Assembly: GCA_033717875.1 (NCBI GenBank)
Contig: JADDKJ010000005.1
Location: 1-64,000, forward strand
Source: SBBG01 sp033717875
Lineage (GTDB): Bacteria; Pseudomonadota; Gammaproteobacteria; Ga0077554; Ga007554
Reading direction: 5' to 3'
DNA length: 64,000 bases
Shown here: piece by piece, positions 49,412-57,218 of the stretch
How positions within the stretch are numbered: the stretch's first letter is position 1
How the letters are laid out: every line of letters begins with the position of its first letter
The notes under the pieces: generated by a model
What the model saw: only the letters and a program-made list of their open reading frames with translations
What the model was told of the DNA's origin: nothing
The model's database searches: none
Program-made: the position numbers and the translations under genes

Positions 49412-52400
49412 TCAGGACAGCCAGCGGCTCTTGATGACGCGCCGCCGTGATGGGGTTGCAGAAACAGAAAGGCCACCGCGTTGGGTGGCCTCGTCCGGGT
49501 CGAATGCTTGAATCGGGGGCGGCTCATCACCCGTTACCGAACCTCTCCGTTCCATCCCGATCTGGCGCTCCAGTTCGCGCCAGTGGCGTTCCTCGAAGCG
49601 ATCCAGGCCCGCCGCCGATGCGGCCGCGCGGGCGTACACGTAGCAGTTGCCGGCGATCATCATCTTTCCGGCGCGTCGCACGACCAGCGTTCCGTTGGGG
49701 ACGGTGGCGCAATAGACCATGCCGTTGTACTGGCGGGTTTTGACCAGAAACTGGTGATTCTTGCCATCGAGCGAGGCGGATTTGCGGCCACGGTTTTCCC
49801 GGACGTGGTATTGCGGCAGCCTATCCGAGCCGCTGCATCCACGGATCGACCATCCCTGATTGCACCGAACCGTCACGCTCGGACTGCCGCCAAGCTTGAA
49901 GAAGAGTTCAGCCATGTCGTCGGCAAGCGCTTTGCTCGTGGTTGCATAGGACCGGTATCCGTTTTGAATCCAACCGTCCCCTGCAACCGCCGCCGCGACA
50001 AAAGATTCGATGATCTCGACCGAGGCGTCCTTGATCCAGGACGGCACACGTTTTTCGTGATGCAGCCCTGGGCACTCGCGCTGGATATAGTCGTATAGCT
50101 GCTTGGACGTAATGAGCGCCGTATGCCCGCTCCAATGCCACTGCCAGGGCAGGCGATTGAGCAAGGATTCGATAACGGATACGCCCTGCGGCTTGACTTG
50201 AGCGATGCCAACCGCGCGCTGGATGCTACTGCCGTGCGCCACTATGCGCGACGATCCTTCGGCAATGTACCACCCCAGGAACGCTGCGAAGGTCTTGGCG
50301 CACACGCGTCGTTGAGGCTCGATGATGGTTCGGTAACTGCGCTTCACACTGGCCGCAATCGTCACAACATCCATGGGCTCGCCATGCCAGACAGCACGAA
50401 TTTTGAGGGTGTGATAAATGGTCAGGTCTTGGGCCAGCGTGATTTGCGGCGGTACATCAAAACGCCACGTTCTGTTTTCCCGGTCAAACACTTTCTTGTA
50501 GGTCACCATCCGGTGCCCCGGCGTCACTGAAAAATTCAGGCGCGTCCCTGAGACCGTCAACATGGGTCCTTGGTAGTGCCGGGCAATCAAATGCTGCGGG
50601 GACTGATACTCGATGCCATCGGTTTCCAGGTTCACCGTCGCCAAAGCGTCGCCTCGACTGACATCCCGGAATCGCTTCCAGCCTTTTTGTGTCAGCACCT
50701 CGGTCTGAGCATCGAAGCAATCCAGGGCCTCATTACGCTCGCGCATCTTTTGCCACTCGCGCACCGGGAAACCGTTGCGGTCGCGGCGGGTAATCAACTG
50801 TTCGGCGCAGAGCTGCTGGATGAACTCCGCGTCGATCTTGGGCAGGTGGACGAACCCCGTCGGGTAGACGGTGGTTACGCCGTCCTCACTGACATCTGCG
50901 CCCTTGCGCAGGTTGTTGTAGAACTCCAGCTTGGCGATGCCGACCGCCACCGTGAACACCTTGATGCCCCGGCGCAGCTTCTTGCCGCCCTGCGAGACAT
51001 CGATGGCCGTCGGCGTACCGATCAGGGCCGCGCCGCGCGGCACGCCCTTGACCGGCATCACGCGCGGATCGCGGCAGGCGCGCACGAAGGTATAGGCCTC
51101 CTGCGTCGCAAAGCCGGTGTCGATTGCAAAGCGCGCCAAGGGCAAGGCGGCACCGGACGCGTGCGTCCAGTTCTCGGCGATCAACTCGCCGAGGCGCTTC
51201 CACACCGCATCGCGGGCAGTGTCGCCCATCAGCACGCGGTGCTCGACCAGCCAGGACTCCTTGCCGCGCCCGAAGGCCCAGATCGAGGCTTCGATGCGAT
51301 CCTTCTGCACGTCGGCCGCGCCCACCAGGAGCAGCCCGCCCGGCGGCACGGAACCGATGCGGTACTCCTCCCGGCGTTCGACCAGCCGTTGCCAATCGGG
51401 CGCCTCACCTTCCTCGACCCAGGTTTCGCCCAATTCGGTGTTCTTGAAGGTCTTGATGGCGGCGGCCGACCCCGACTCTTTGTTGACGGCGCTCTCCCAC
51501 GCGGCGGCGATGTCGCGCCACGAACGCCAGCCCACCGGGCTGTAGAGCGACGACAGGTGAAACCCCGCCGTCTTTCCCGACCCGTCGCTGATCATCGCGC
51601 GCCACTCGCCGTGCTCCAGCATCCAGGTCTTGTGATGCTCGGCAATCGGCTCGTCGCACGATTCGCAGATGTAGGCCGCAGTGTCCGGTTGTCCTTTCTC
51701 CCAGCGTAACTGTTCGAAGCGCAGCCACTGGCGGTGCGCGCAGTGCGGGCACGGCACGAAGTAGCGGCGCTGATCGCTGGCTTCGTACTCGCGCTCGATG
51801 GCGCTTGCGCCCGAAATCGTCGGCGTCGAGACGATGAAGATCTTGCGCCGGGCGAAGGTGCGCGTGCGCGCCTCGGCCAGCGAGATCGCATCGCCTTCAC
51901 CCTCGACGTCCAGCGGATAGCCGTCGACCTCGTCGAGGAACAGATACCGCACCGGCATCGAACGCAGACCAACGGCACTGTTGGCGCCCGTCATCACCAG
52001 CACGCCGCCCCGGAACTCCTTGGCGAGGATGGTGTTTCCCGAGTCACGCGAGCGTGCCGGAGCGATCAGTTCTGCCAAAACTCCCGACTCCTCGATCAGC
52101 GGATCGATGCGCTGCTTGGAGTTGCGCTTGGCCATCTCCACGGTCGGCCACACCGCCATCATCGGCCCCGGCGCGTGGTGGATCACGTAGCCGATCCAGT
52201 TCGATCCCATTTCGGTGTTGTGGGTCGGAATCCAACCTTTGCCACACAAGAACAAGTGGTTGGGTGAATCCACCGCGATGCAGCGCACAGGCACCGATGG
52301 GACGGGTCGCACGGCAATGATGGCGCGACGCCTGGATTTCCAGAGGCGGCCTTGCTCAATCGAGCGCATGCGTTCACGCTTTCGGCGCAGACGGAACATG

Positions 52401-53554
52401 GGCTGCTCCGCATAGGCAGTCCAACTCACTCGCCAATATCCGTGACACACCCGCTGCTGCTCACCAAATGCTTTGCAGCGTGAAGGTACATGGCGGCAGT
52501 GTGGTCGGTATCCCAGACCGCACAGCAGCTCCAGCATGCCGTCGATCAAACGGCGATCGCCGTTGACGAATTCGCAGGTCTTACCGTCAGGGGTGATGCT
52601 GCCATCGCTGTCCATCAAGCCCTGAACCAGTTCCAGCCGTTGCTGGCGACTGGCCCTTAAATAGGCTGGCGGGATGTGCTTGTTGCCCAGCACATCGAGG
52701 TGACGCAGTTGCACGGTAAAGCGCGAACTGCCACAACTGGCCTGCGCCTGACCATCGGCATCCACTGTCCGGAAAGTGGGATCAATCACCAGATTGGCGC
52801 ATTTGCCTTTACGCCAGACGGGCAAGCGAAACAGTGCATGCACGCCACAATCGGCCAGATGCTCCACGATTTCTGCATCGTCTTCATGCACGCTGATGTG
52901 GTTCATGCTGGCACTGCCGTCGCCCAACCACAGGCCCAGTAAATAGGGATGGATGAGCAGGTCACGCGCGGGCAATTCCATCGCCTGAGCATTATCTACA
53001 GAGAAGCGCCAGCGCTTGCCGCTACTGAACCGCTCGCGCCCGTGCATGTCCAGGGTCGTGACCGTGCGCTGCTTAAGCCCAGCGTGGCTGTATTCGTTGA
53101 CAGCCCAGCGGTGCTCCCCATCACTGACCACGGTCTGGCCATCTTCAAATTCGATTTCGAAGCAGTCACGATCCCGCAGGATGGGCGAGACGCCCAGCAC
53201 ACGGCAGGGCCAGCCGTCAGAACCCATTACATGGTCGCCTGCTTGCACTTCACCCATGGTGGTCCAACCCGTCGGTGTCGGGATTGGGGTGTCAAGTGCC
53301 AGTGGTGCGCCGAGCTGCGCCGCCTTCATGAACACCACCCGTTCGACCTTTGATGTCGGCGACAGGCAATCCATGATGGCCTTCAGGTACGGCGTGCGAC
53401 TGGTACGCCAGCGCCCCGGCTCGGCAGAGGACTTGCTGGAGAGCATCCGGTGCCGATCCGACCACTCGGACACCGAGAGCAGTGGATCAGGTGTCAGCCC
53501 CTCGCGCCACGCGCGCTCGATTTCGGCCGCGCCTTCGTATTCAACATCCAGCAT
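49412..53554 (-). CDS. Terminase large subunit (GpA family) containing two inteins
   Basis: 1380 codons from ATG 53554, which overlaps the small-subunit stop. Removing two inteins (363 and 358 residues) leaves 659 residues, normal for GpA-type terminases. The host protein shows Walker A FMKAAQLGATEMG (interrupted), Walker B YLFLDEVDGYP, a zinc finger (CPHC ... CESC), a nuclease Asp in VGAADVQKDRIEASIWAFG, and NEALDCYVYARAAA (interrupted). It packages DNA into heads. Without splicing the ATPase site would be broken, so splicing is needed for phage growth. Confidence 0.92.
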   Translation of the reverse strand: MLDVEYEGAAEIERAWREGLTPDPLLSVSEWSDRHRMLSSKSSAEPGRWRTSRTPYLKAIMDCLSPTSKVERVVFMKAAQLGAPLALDTPIPTPTGWTTMGEVQAGDHVMGSDGWPCRVLGVSPILRDRDCFEIEFEDGQTVVSDGEHRWAVNEYSHAGLKQRTVTTLDMHGRERFSSGKRWRFSVDNAQAMELPARDLLIHPYLLGLWLGDGSASMNHISVHEDDAEIVEHLADCGVHALFRLPVWRKGKCANLVIDPTFRTVDADGQAQASCGSSRFTVQLRHLDVLGNKHIPPAYLRASRQQRLELVQGLMDSDGSITPDGKTCEFVNGDRRLIDGMLELLCGLGYRPHCRHVPSRCKAFGEQQRVCHGYWRVSWTAYAEQPMFRLRRKRERMRSIEQGRLWKSRRRAIIAVRPVPSVPVRCIAVDSPNHLFLCGKGWIPTHNTEMGSNWIGYVIHHAPGPMMAVWPTVEMAKRNSKQRIDPLIEESGVLAELIAPARSRDSGNTILAKEFRGGVLVMTGANSAVGLRSMPVRYLFLDEVDGYPLDVEGEGDAISLAEARTRTFARRKIFIVSTPTISGASAIEREYEASDQRRYFVPCPHCAHRQWLRFEQLRWEKGQPDTAAYICESCDEPIAEHHKTWMLEHGEWRAMISDGSGKTAGFHLSSLYSPVGWRSWRDIAAAWESAVNKESGSAAAIKTFKNTELGETWVEEGEAPDWQRLVERREEYRIGSVPPGGLLLVGAADVQKDRIEASIWAFGRGKESWLVEHRVLMGDTARDAVWKRLGELIAENWTHASGAALPLARFAIDTGFATQEAYTFVRACRDPRVMPVKGVPRGAALIGTPTAIDVSQGGKKLRRGIKVFTVAVGIAKLEFYNNLRKGADVSEDGVTTVYPTGFVHLPKIDAEFIQQLCAEQLITRRDRNGFPVREWQKMRERNEALDCFDAQTEVLTQKGWKRFRDVSRGDALATVNLETDGIEYQSPQHLIARHYQGPMLTVSGTRLNFSVTPGHRMVTYKKVFDRENRTWRFDVPPQITLAQDLTIYHTLKIRAVWHGEPMDVVTIAASVKRSYRTIIEPQRRVCAKTFAAFLGWYIAEGSSRIVAHGSSIQRAVGIAQVKPQGVSVIESLLNRLPWQWHWSGHTALITSKQLYDYIQRECPGLHHEKRVPSWIKDASVEIIESFVAAAVAGDGWIQNGYRSYATTSKALADDMAELFFKLGGSPSVTVRCNQGWSIRGCSGSDRLPQYHVRENRGRKSASLDGKNHQFLVKTRQYNGMVYCATVPNGTLVVRRAGKMMIAGNCYVYARAAASAAGLDRFEERHWRELERQIGMERRGSVTGDEPPPIQAFDPDEATQRGGLSVSATPSRRRVIKSRWLS
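49646..50719 (-). mobile_element. Intein 2 near terminase C terminus (class 1 type, LAGLIDADG)
   Basis: 358 residues in frame from Cys1 (CFDAQTEVLTQKGW) to Asn358, followed by Cys of the host (CYVYARA). Block B is FSVTPGHRM; endonuclease motifs are FLGWYIAEGS and AAAVAGDGW; block F/G ends GTLVVRRAGKMMIAGN. The residue before the last Asn is Gly rather than the usual His, which may slow or change the last splicing step. Confidence 0.85.
52217..53305 (-). mobile_element. Intein 1 in terminase Walker A site (class 3 type, LAGLIDADG)
   Basis: 363 residues in frame. By comparison with the uninterrupted family (QxGxTE) it runs from Pro1 (PLALDTPIPTPTGW) to Asn363 (GWIPTHN), followed by Thr of the host protein. 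Position 1 is Pro, not Cys or Ser. Trp67 two residues after block B His65, Cys342 in block F (VRCIAVD) and Thr361 in block G form the WCT set of class 3 inteins. A two-motif homing endonuclease is present (LLGLWLGDGS and LVQGLMDSDGS) with both acidic residues. Confidence 0.85.
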
Positions 53555-54123
53555 CAGTCCACCCGGGGCCGCAGTTCGCCCAGTTCGATCAGGTGCTCGC
53601 GCACAGCGGCCTCCAGCGTCACATGCATCGTGTGCGGATCGACGCCGAGTTGCGAGGCCATTTGCCCGGAGATGCGTGCGGGCCAGTTGAGCCACGCATC
53701 GCGCTCGATGCGTGCGAGCTTGAATACGTGCGCAACGGCCTTGGCACGGTCGACCAGTTCCTCTTTCTTCTCGGCCAGTTCCACTTGCTTGAGCTTGGCC
53801 TTGAGCACTTCGTTGACCGTGCGCGCCTGCAGCAGCGAGGTGCCGCCTGCAGAAAGCGGCGGCGCAGCCACCTCCGGGTCTTCCCTGCGCGGCGCGTCAC
53901 GCGTGGTGGATTCCGGCAGTGCACGGTTCGTTGCACGGTCTGTCGCTTCCGGGGCTGCCGACTTGCGTGGCTGCAAGGTGTTCTGTGCCCACTGCGCGTC
54001 GGCGGAATCCGGATCAATCGTGCCATCGGGCAGCGGCATGATCCGCCCGGTGTCGATGGCCTTTTTCACGGCCACGTGCGACACGCCACGGTGGCGCGCG
54101 TAGGCGCGAATCGAGAGTCCCAT
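53554..54123 (-). CDS. Terminase small subunit (Nu1-like)
   Basis: 189 residues from ATG 54123 behind GAAGG; ATG 54138 is an alternative. N-terminal winged-helix DNA-binding part (LSIRAYARHRGVSHVAVKKAID), a long linker rich in Ala, Pro and Glu, and a C-terminal helical part (NEVLKAKLKQVELAEKKEELVDRA). It should recognise the cos site, which is expected near this gene. Confidence 0.85.
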   Translation of the reverse strand: MGLSIRAYARHRGVSHVAVKKAIDTGRIMPLPDGTIDPDSADAQWAQNTLQPRKSAAPEATDRATNRALPESTTRDAPRREDPEVAAPPLSAGGTSLLQARTVNEVLKAKLKQVELAEKKEELVDRAKAVAHVFKLARIERDAWLNWPARISGQMASQLGVDPHTMHVTLEAAVREHLIELGELRPRVD

Positions 54124-54182
54124 CGTCACCTTCTTCAATCATTTGTTCGTCATTCCTGCGGATTGAGCTTGGCTTCCATCGG

Positions 54183-54233
54183 GAACAGCGCGTTCATGTC
54201 ATCACTATCAACGACGTCACAAGGAGACGCACA
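54183..54233 (+). promoter_or_regulatory. Leader with GAACAGCGCGTTCATG element, copy 1
   Basis: The 16-bp sequence GAACAGCGCGTTCATG (54183-54198; GAAC and GTTC are inverted halves) lies 34 bp before ATG 54233, with AAGGAG at the right distance from that ATG. The same element, at nearly the same distance, precedes the next + strand gene. Confidence 0.6.
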
Positions 54234-54704
54234 TGAGCGATTGTGCCGCCGTGCTCGGTATACATTTTGGGACATCCCTGTCCCAAAACGCCTGCGCTCG
54301 GCGGCAACCATGCCTTCGGCGGCCCGGACCGTCCTGCGTCCGCAGCGGCGCGCTACTACGCAGCGCACCACTGCTACCACAATGACTCTACGCCTTTCGT
54401 TGGCATCCCATTTTGTCTACGCCTGCGCTACCGCGCAGACTCCGACAAAACAGGACGCCCTAGGCTATCCGGGGGTTGCCAGCCATCGCTCGCTTACGCA
54501 TCGCTTCCATGGCTGGCGCCCCGGCAAACCGACAAGACCATTGAAATCCAACTCCAGAAAATCGCGCTGGATCACCTGTTCATCGACACCCTGAAAACCC
54601 GGAACAGCGACCGTCTGGATTTTCACGAAGTCAGCGTGTGGGCTGTCAAGAGCGCCCTGCTGGCCTCCTACCGCGCGGGGCAGGAGGCCGCCAGACAACG
54701 CTGA
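54233..54704 (+). pseudogene. DUF6900 gene split by a non-coding insertion
   Basis: After RBS AAGGAG the reading starts ATG AGC GA at 54233. If bases 54241-54532 are left out, the frame goes on as MSDKTIEIQLQKIALDHLF and then FIDTLKTRNSDRLDFHEVSVW to TGA 54702-54704, a DUF6900-type protein of about 59 residues. With the insertion present the ATG frame stops after 49 codons. The gene is either inactive or expressed only if the insert is removed at DNA or RNA level. Confidence 0.65.
54241..54532 (+). mobile_element. Hairpin-rich non-coding insertion of about 290 bp
   Basis: Flanked by CGA on both sides (54238-54240 and 54530-54532), which fits a 3-bp target duplication. Stems: TTTTGGGACA/TGTCCCAAAA (54265-54288); TTTTGTC/GACAAAA around CTGCGC/GCGCAG (54411-54450); CCGGGG plus GCCAGCCAT paired with ATGGCTGGC plus CCCCGG (54469-54524). 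The ends show weak inverted similarity. No transposase or known intron core is seen. Confidence 0.55.
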
Positions 54705-54748
54705 AGAAATCTTCGGATACCCGGCAGAAAACGCTTGGCTTCTCAATC

Positions 54749-54798
54749 GAACAGCGCGTTCATGACCACACCATCAACCACCGCGAAGGAGCATCAAA
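54749..54798 (+). promoter_or_regulatory. Leader with GAACAGCGCGTTCATG element, copy 2
   Basis: The identical 16-bp element at 54749-54764 lies 33 bp before ATG 54798, again followed by ATCAAC and AAGGAG. The two leaders are clearly related over about 50 bp. Confidence 0.6.
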
Positions 54799-55319
54799 TG
54801 AACACCCCCCAACTGACACCCGCCCAGCATGCCATTCTGGCCTACGCCATCGAGCACACTGGCGGCAGGATCGAATGGTTTCCCGACAACATCAAAGGCG
54901 GTGCACGCAAGAAAGTCCTCGACGGGCTGTTCAACCGCGCACTGATCACCCGCGACAGCACCGACTGGTTCGTTGCCGCCGAGGGCTATGACGCCCTGGG
55001 ATGCGCCCGTCCTGCGCCCGCCCCTGCTCCCTTGAACACAGACCCCGAGATCAAGGTCGCCGTGACGGCCACAGAGGCCATGTGGGCGCAGGAACGCGTC
55101 GAGACCAAACCGCGCACCCGCGAGAACAGCAAGCAGGCCACAGTGATTCAAATGCTGCGACGTCCCGAAGGCGCGACGGTGCGCCAGATCTGCGATGAAA
55201 CCGGCTGGCAAGCGCACACCGTGCGCGGAACCTTCGCCGGCGCTTTCAAGAAGAAACTCGGACTCACCATCGTCTCGGAAAAACCTGATAACGGCGAGCG
55301 TGTTTACCGTATTGTCTGA
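54798..55319 (+). CDS. DUF3489 domain protein
   Basis: 173 residues from ATG 54798 behind AAGGAG. The N-terminal half (LTPAQHAILAYAIEHTGGRIEWFP) and the C-terminal winged-helix half (KQATVIQMLRRPEGATVRQICDETGW; HTVRGTFAGAFKKKLGL) are typical of DUF3489 proteins found in phages and mobile elements. It probably binds DNA. It is convergent with, and overlaps by 16 bp, the methyltransferase gene. Confidence 0.85.
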   Translation: MNTPQLTPAQHAILAYAIEHTGGRIEWFPDNIKGGARKKVLDGLFNRALITRDSTDWFVAAEGYDALGCARPAPAPAPLNTDPEIKVAVTATEAMWAQERVETKPRTRENSKQATVIQMLRRPEGATVRQICDETGWQAHTVRGTFAGAFKKKLGLTIVSEKPDNGERVYRIV

Positions 55320-56548
55320 TCTGCCAAGTCGTCGAAGGCCACCCCATCATCCGAGCGGGTGGCCTGCTTACCCGTCCAGTCCTGCCAGCGGCGGACGATA
55401 ACGTCAACATACTTCGGATCGAGCTCCATCAGCCGGGCACGGCGCCCGGTCTTTTCTGCGGCGATCAGCGTGGTACCCGAGCCACCGAAGCAATCCAGGA
55501 CAGTGTCGCCCGGGCGGCTGGAATTGCGGATTGCGCGCTCCACCAGTTCCACAGGCTTCATCGTCGGGTGCAGATCATTTTTATGCGGCTTCTTGATCTG
55601 CCACACATCGCCCTGATCACGATCACCGCACCAGTGACGGGTGACACCTTCACGCCAGCCGTAGAGGATGGGTTCGTATTGCCGCTGGTAGTCGGCACGC
55701 CCGAGAGTGAACGTGTTCTTCGCCCAGATGATGAAGGTTGACCACTTGCCACCTGCCGCACGAAACGCGGATTGCAGCGTGTCCAACTCGCTTGAACTCA
55801 TGGCGATGTAGACCGCGCCATCGCAGCGCGCTAACGCGGGTGTCAGTGCGTCCGTCAGAAACTGCTCGAACCCGGCACCCAGGTTGTCATTGAGAATGGG
55901 GCGATGCGTGCCGCGCATCTTGTCTTTCGGCGTGTTGGCATAGTTGACACCGTAGGGAGGGTCTTGCCAGATCAGATCGACCTGATCAACGCCGAGCAAG
56001 GCGTGATAGCTCTCGGCCACGGTGGAGTCGCCGCACAGCAGGCGGTGACCACCGAGCAGCCAGACATCGCCGGGGCGTGAGATCGGCGTCTCGGTGATCT
56101 CCGGCACGGCGTCATCGTCGGTCTGGCCATCGGCGGTTTGCCCGTCACCGGCCAAAAGGTCGGCGAGTTCATCTGGATTAAAACCGGTCAGTGTGAGATC
56201 GAATTCGGCGGCGACCAATTCCTCCAGTTCAATCTGGAGCAATTCATTATCCCACTCTGCCCAAGTAGCCGAGCGATTGGCAAGCAATCTGAAGGCCTTG
56301 ATCTGTGCTTCACTCAGGTCATCGGCTAACACGACAGGCACTGTAGGCAAGCCTAGCTTACGCGCCGCCTTCAGGCGCAAATGGCCGTCAACGAGTTCAC
56401 CGGTGCTCTTGGCAATGATGGGTACCCGGAAACCAAATTCCACAATCACCGCGGCCATCTGATCCACCGCGTGGTCATTCTTGCGAGGGTTGCGAGAGTA
56501 TTCGACCAACCGCGCCAGTGGCCATTCCTGGATTTCAAGCTGCCCCAT
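55304..56548 (-). CDS. ParB-like domain fused to DNA methyltransferase (copy 2)
   Basis: 414 residues from ATG 56548 behind GGGAG. ParB/sulfiredoxin-like domain at 1-100 (IAKSTGELVDGHLRLKAARKLG), then a beta-class amino-methyltransferase with IWQDPPYGVNY before LDCFGGSGTTLIAAEKTG. It should methylate adenine N6 or cytosine N4. No restriction enzyme gene is near, so it acts alone, probably to protect phage DNA or regulate. About half of the ParB domain is identical to the copy at 57215-58636. Confidence 0.9.
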   Translation of the reverse strand: MGQLEIQEWPLARLVEYSRNPRKNDHAVDQMAAVIVEFGFRVPIIAKSTGELVDGHLRLKAARKLGLPTVPVVLADDLSEAQIKAFRLLANRSATWAEWDNELLQIELEELVAAEFDLTLTGFNPDELADLLAGDGQTADGQTDDDAVPEITETPISRPGDVWLLGGHRLLCGDSTVAESYHALLGVDQVDLIWQDPPYGVNYANTPKDKMRGTHRPILNDNLGAGFEQFLTDALTPALARCDGAVYIAMSSSELDTLQSAFRAAGGKWSTFIIWAKNTFTLGRADYQRQYEPILYGWREGVTRHWCGDRDQGDVWQIKKPHKNDLHPTMKPVELVERAIRNSSRPGDTVLDCFGGSGTTLIAAEKTGRRARLMELDPKYVDVIVRRWQDWTGKQATRSDDGVAFDDLADQTIR

Positions 56549-57218
56549 AAAATCTCCCAACATGTCTATGGACAGTGGCCACAACCTTGTCTATCGTTTG
56601 CCGGCTCACACGATTTCGTTGCGCAAGAACGATACGTGGCACCCCAAAACATTTGTGCAAGGCATAGATCGTGACGTAATCCTCCTTGAACACTTTGTTG
56701 CGCCAGGAGTGGTCGGCCTTCCTTGGATCAAGCAGACCGGTGCGGATCGCGTGCGCATTGTTTTCGGCAACGGTCACCCACTCCAGATTCACTAATCTGT
56801 TGTCGCTCTTGACCCCGTTCTTGTGGTTGACGCACAGGTCATTGCGCACGCCAGCATAGGCGTTCAACACAATGCGGTGTCCCTTGACGTGTTTTTTCAC
56901 GCCGTCCACGAGCATTCGGTAAACCTTATAGCCATCAACATCCAAGGAACCTGCGAGACGAACGGTCTCGTATTTTTGAATCAGCCGGCCCGATTTGCTA
57001 CGCTGTCGCCTGCAAACACGATAAACGTGCCCGGCCTGGTCAACCACATAGCAATCGTTTTCAATACAGAACCGATAATCAGTACAGCCGAGCGTGTTGA
57101 GGCTATCGGCGATCTGCGCCACCTGCTCGTCCGAGTGGGTGCGCGCATTTCTTGCGCAGGGCAGCCGCCTGGCCATCGGCCATTGCTCGATCTTGTCGGC
57201 CAGCCACGCGGCGGTCAT
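56535..57218 (-). CDS. ParB-like N terminus joined to HNH homing endonuclease
   Basis: 227 residues from ATG 57218. Residues 1-44 (IEQWPMARRLPCARNARTHS, EQVAQIADSLNTLG) align with the start of ParB domains like those of the two neighbours. After LG the text changes to a NUMOD4-HNH endonuclease: YRFCIENDCYVVDQAGHVYR, GHRIVLNAYAG, LCVNHKNGVKSDNRLVNLEW and a C-terminal HTH (VPRIVLAQRNRVSRQTIDKV). No remaining ParB part follows. It looks like an endonuclease that has inserted into and truncated a third ParB-type gene. Confidence 0.82.
   Translation of the reverse strand: MTAAWLADKIEQWPMARRLPCARNARTHSDEQVAQIADSLNTLGCTDYRFCIENDCYVVDQAGHVYRVCRRQRSKSGRLIQKYETVRLAGSLDVDGYKVYRMLVDGVKKHVKGHRIVLNAYAGVRNDLCVNHKNGVKSDNRLVNLEWVTVAENNAHAIRTGLLDPRKADHSWRNKVFKEDYVTIYALHKCFGVPRIVLAQRNRVSRQTIDKVVATVHRHVGRFYGAA

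Noticed and set aside
54241..54532. Reading the insertion as a self-splicing group I or group II intron
   Set aside because: It does not end in G after a U-ending exon in frame, lacks GTGYG and a domain V-like hairpin, and I see no P7-type core.
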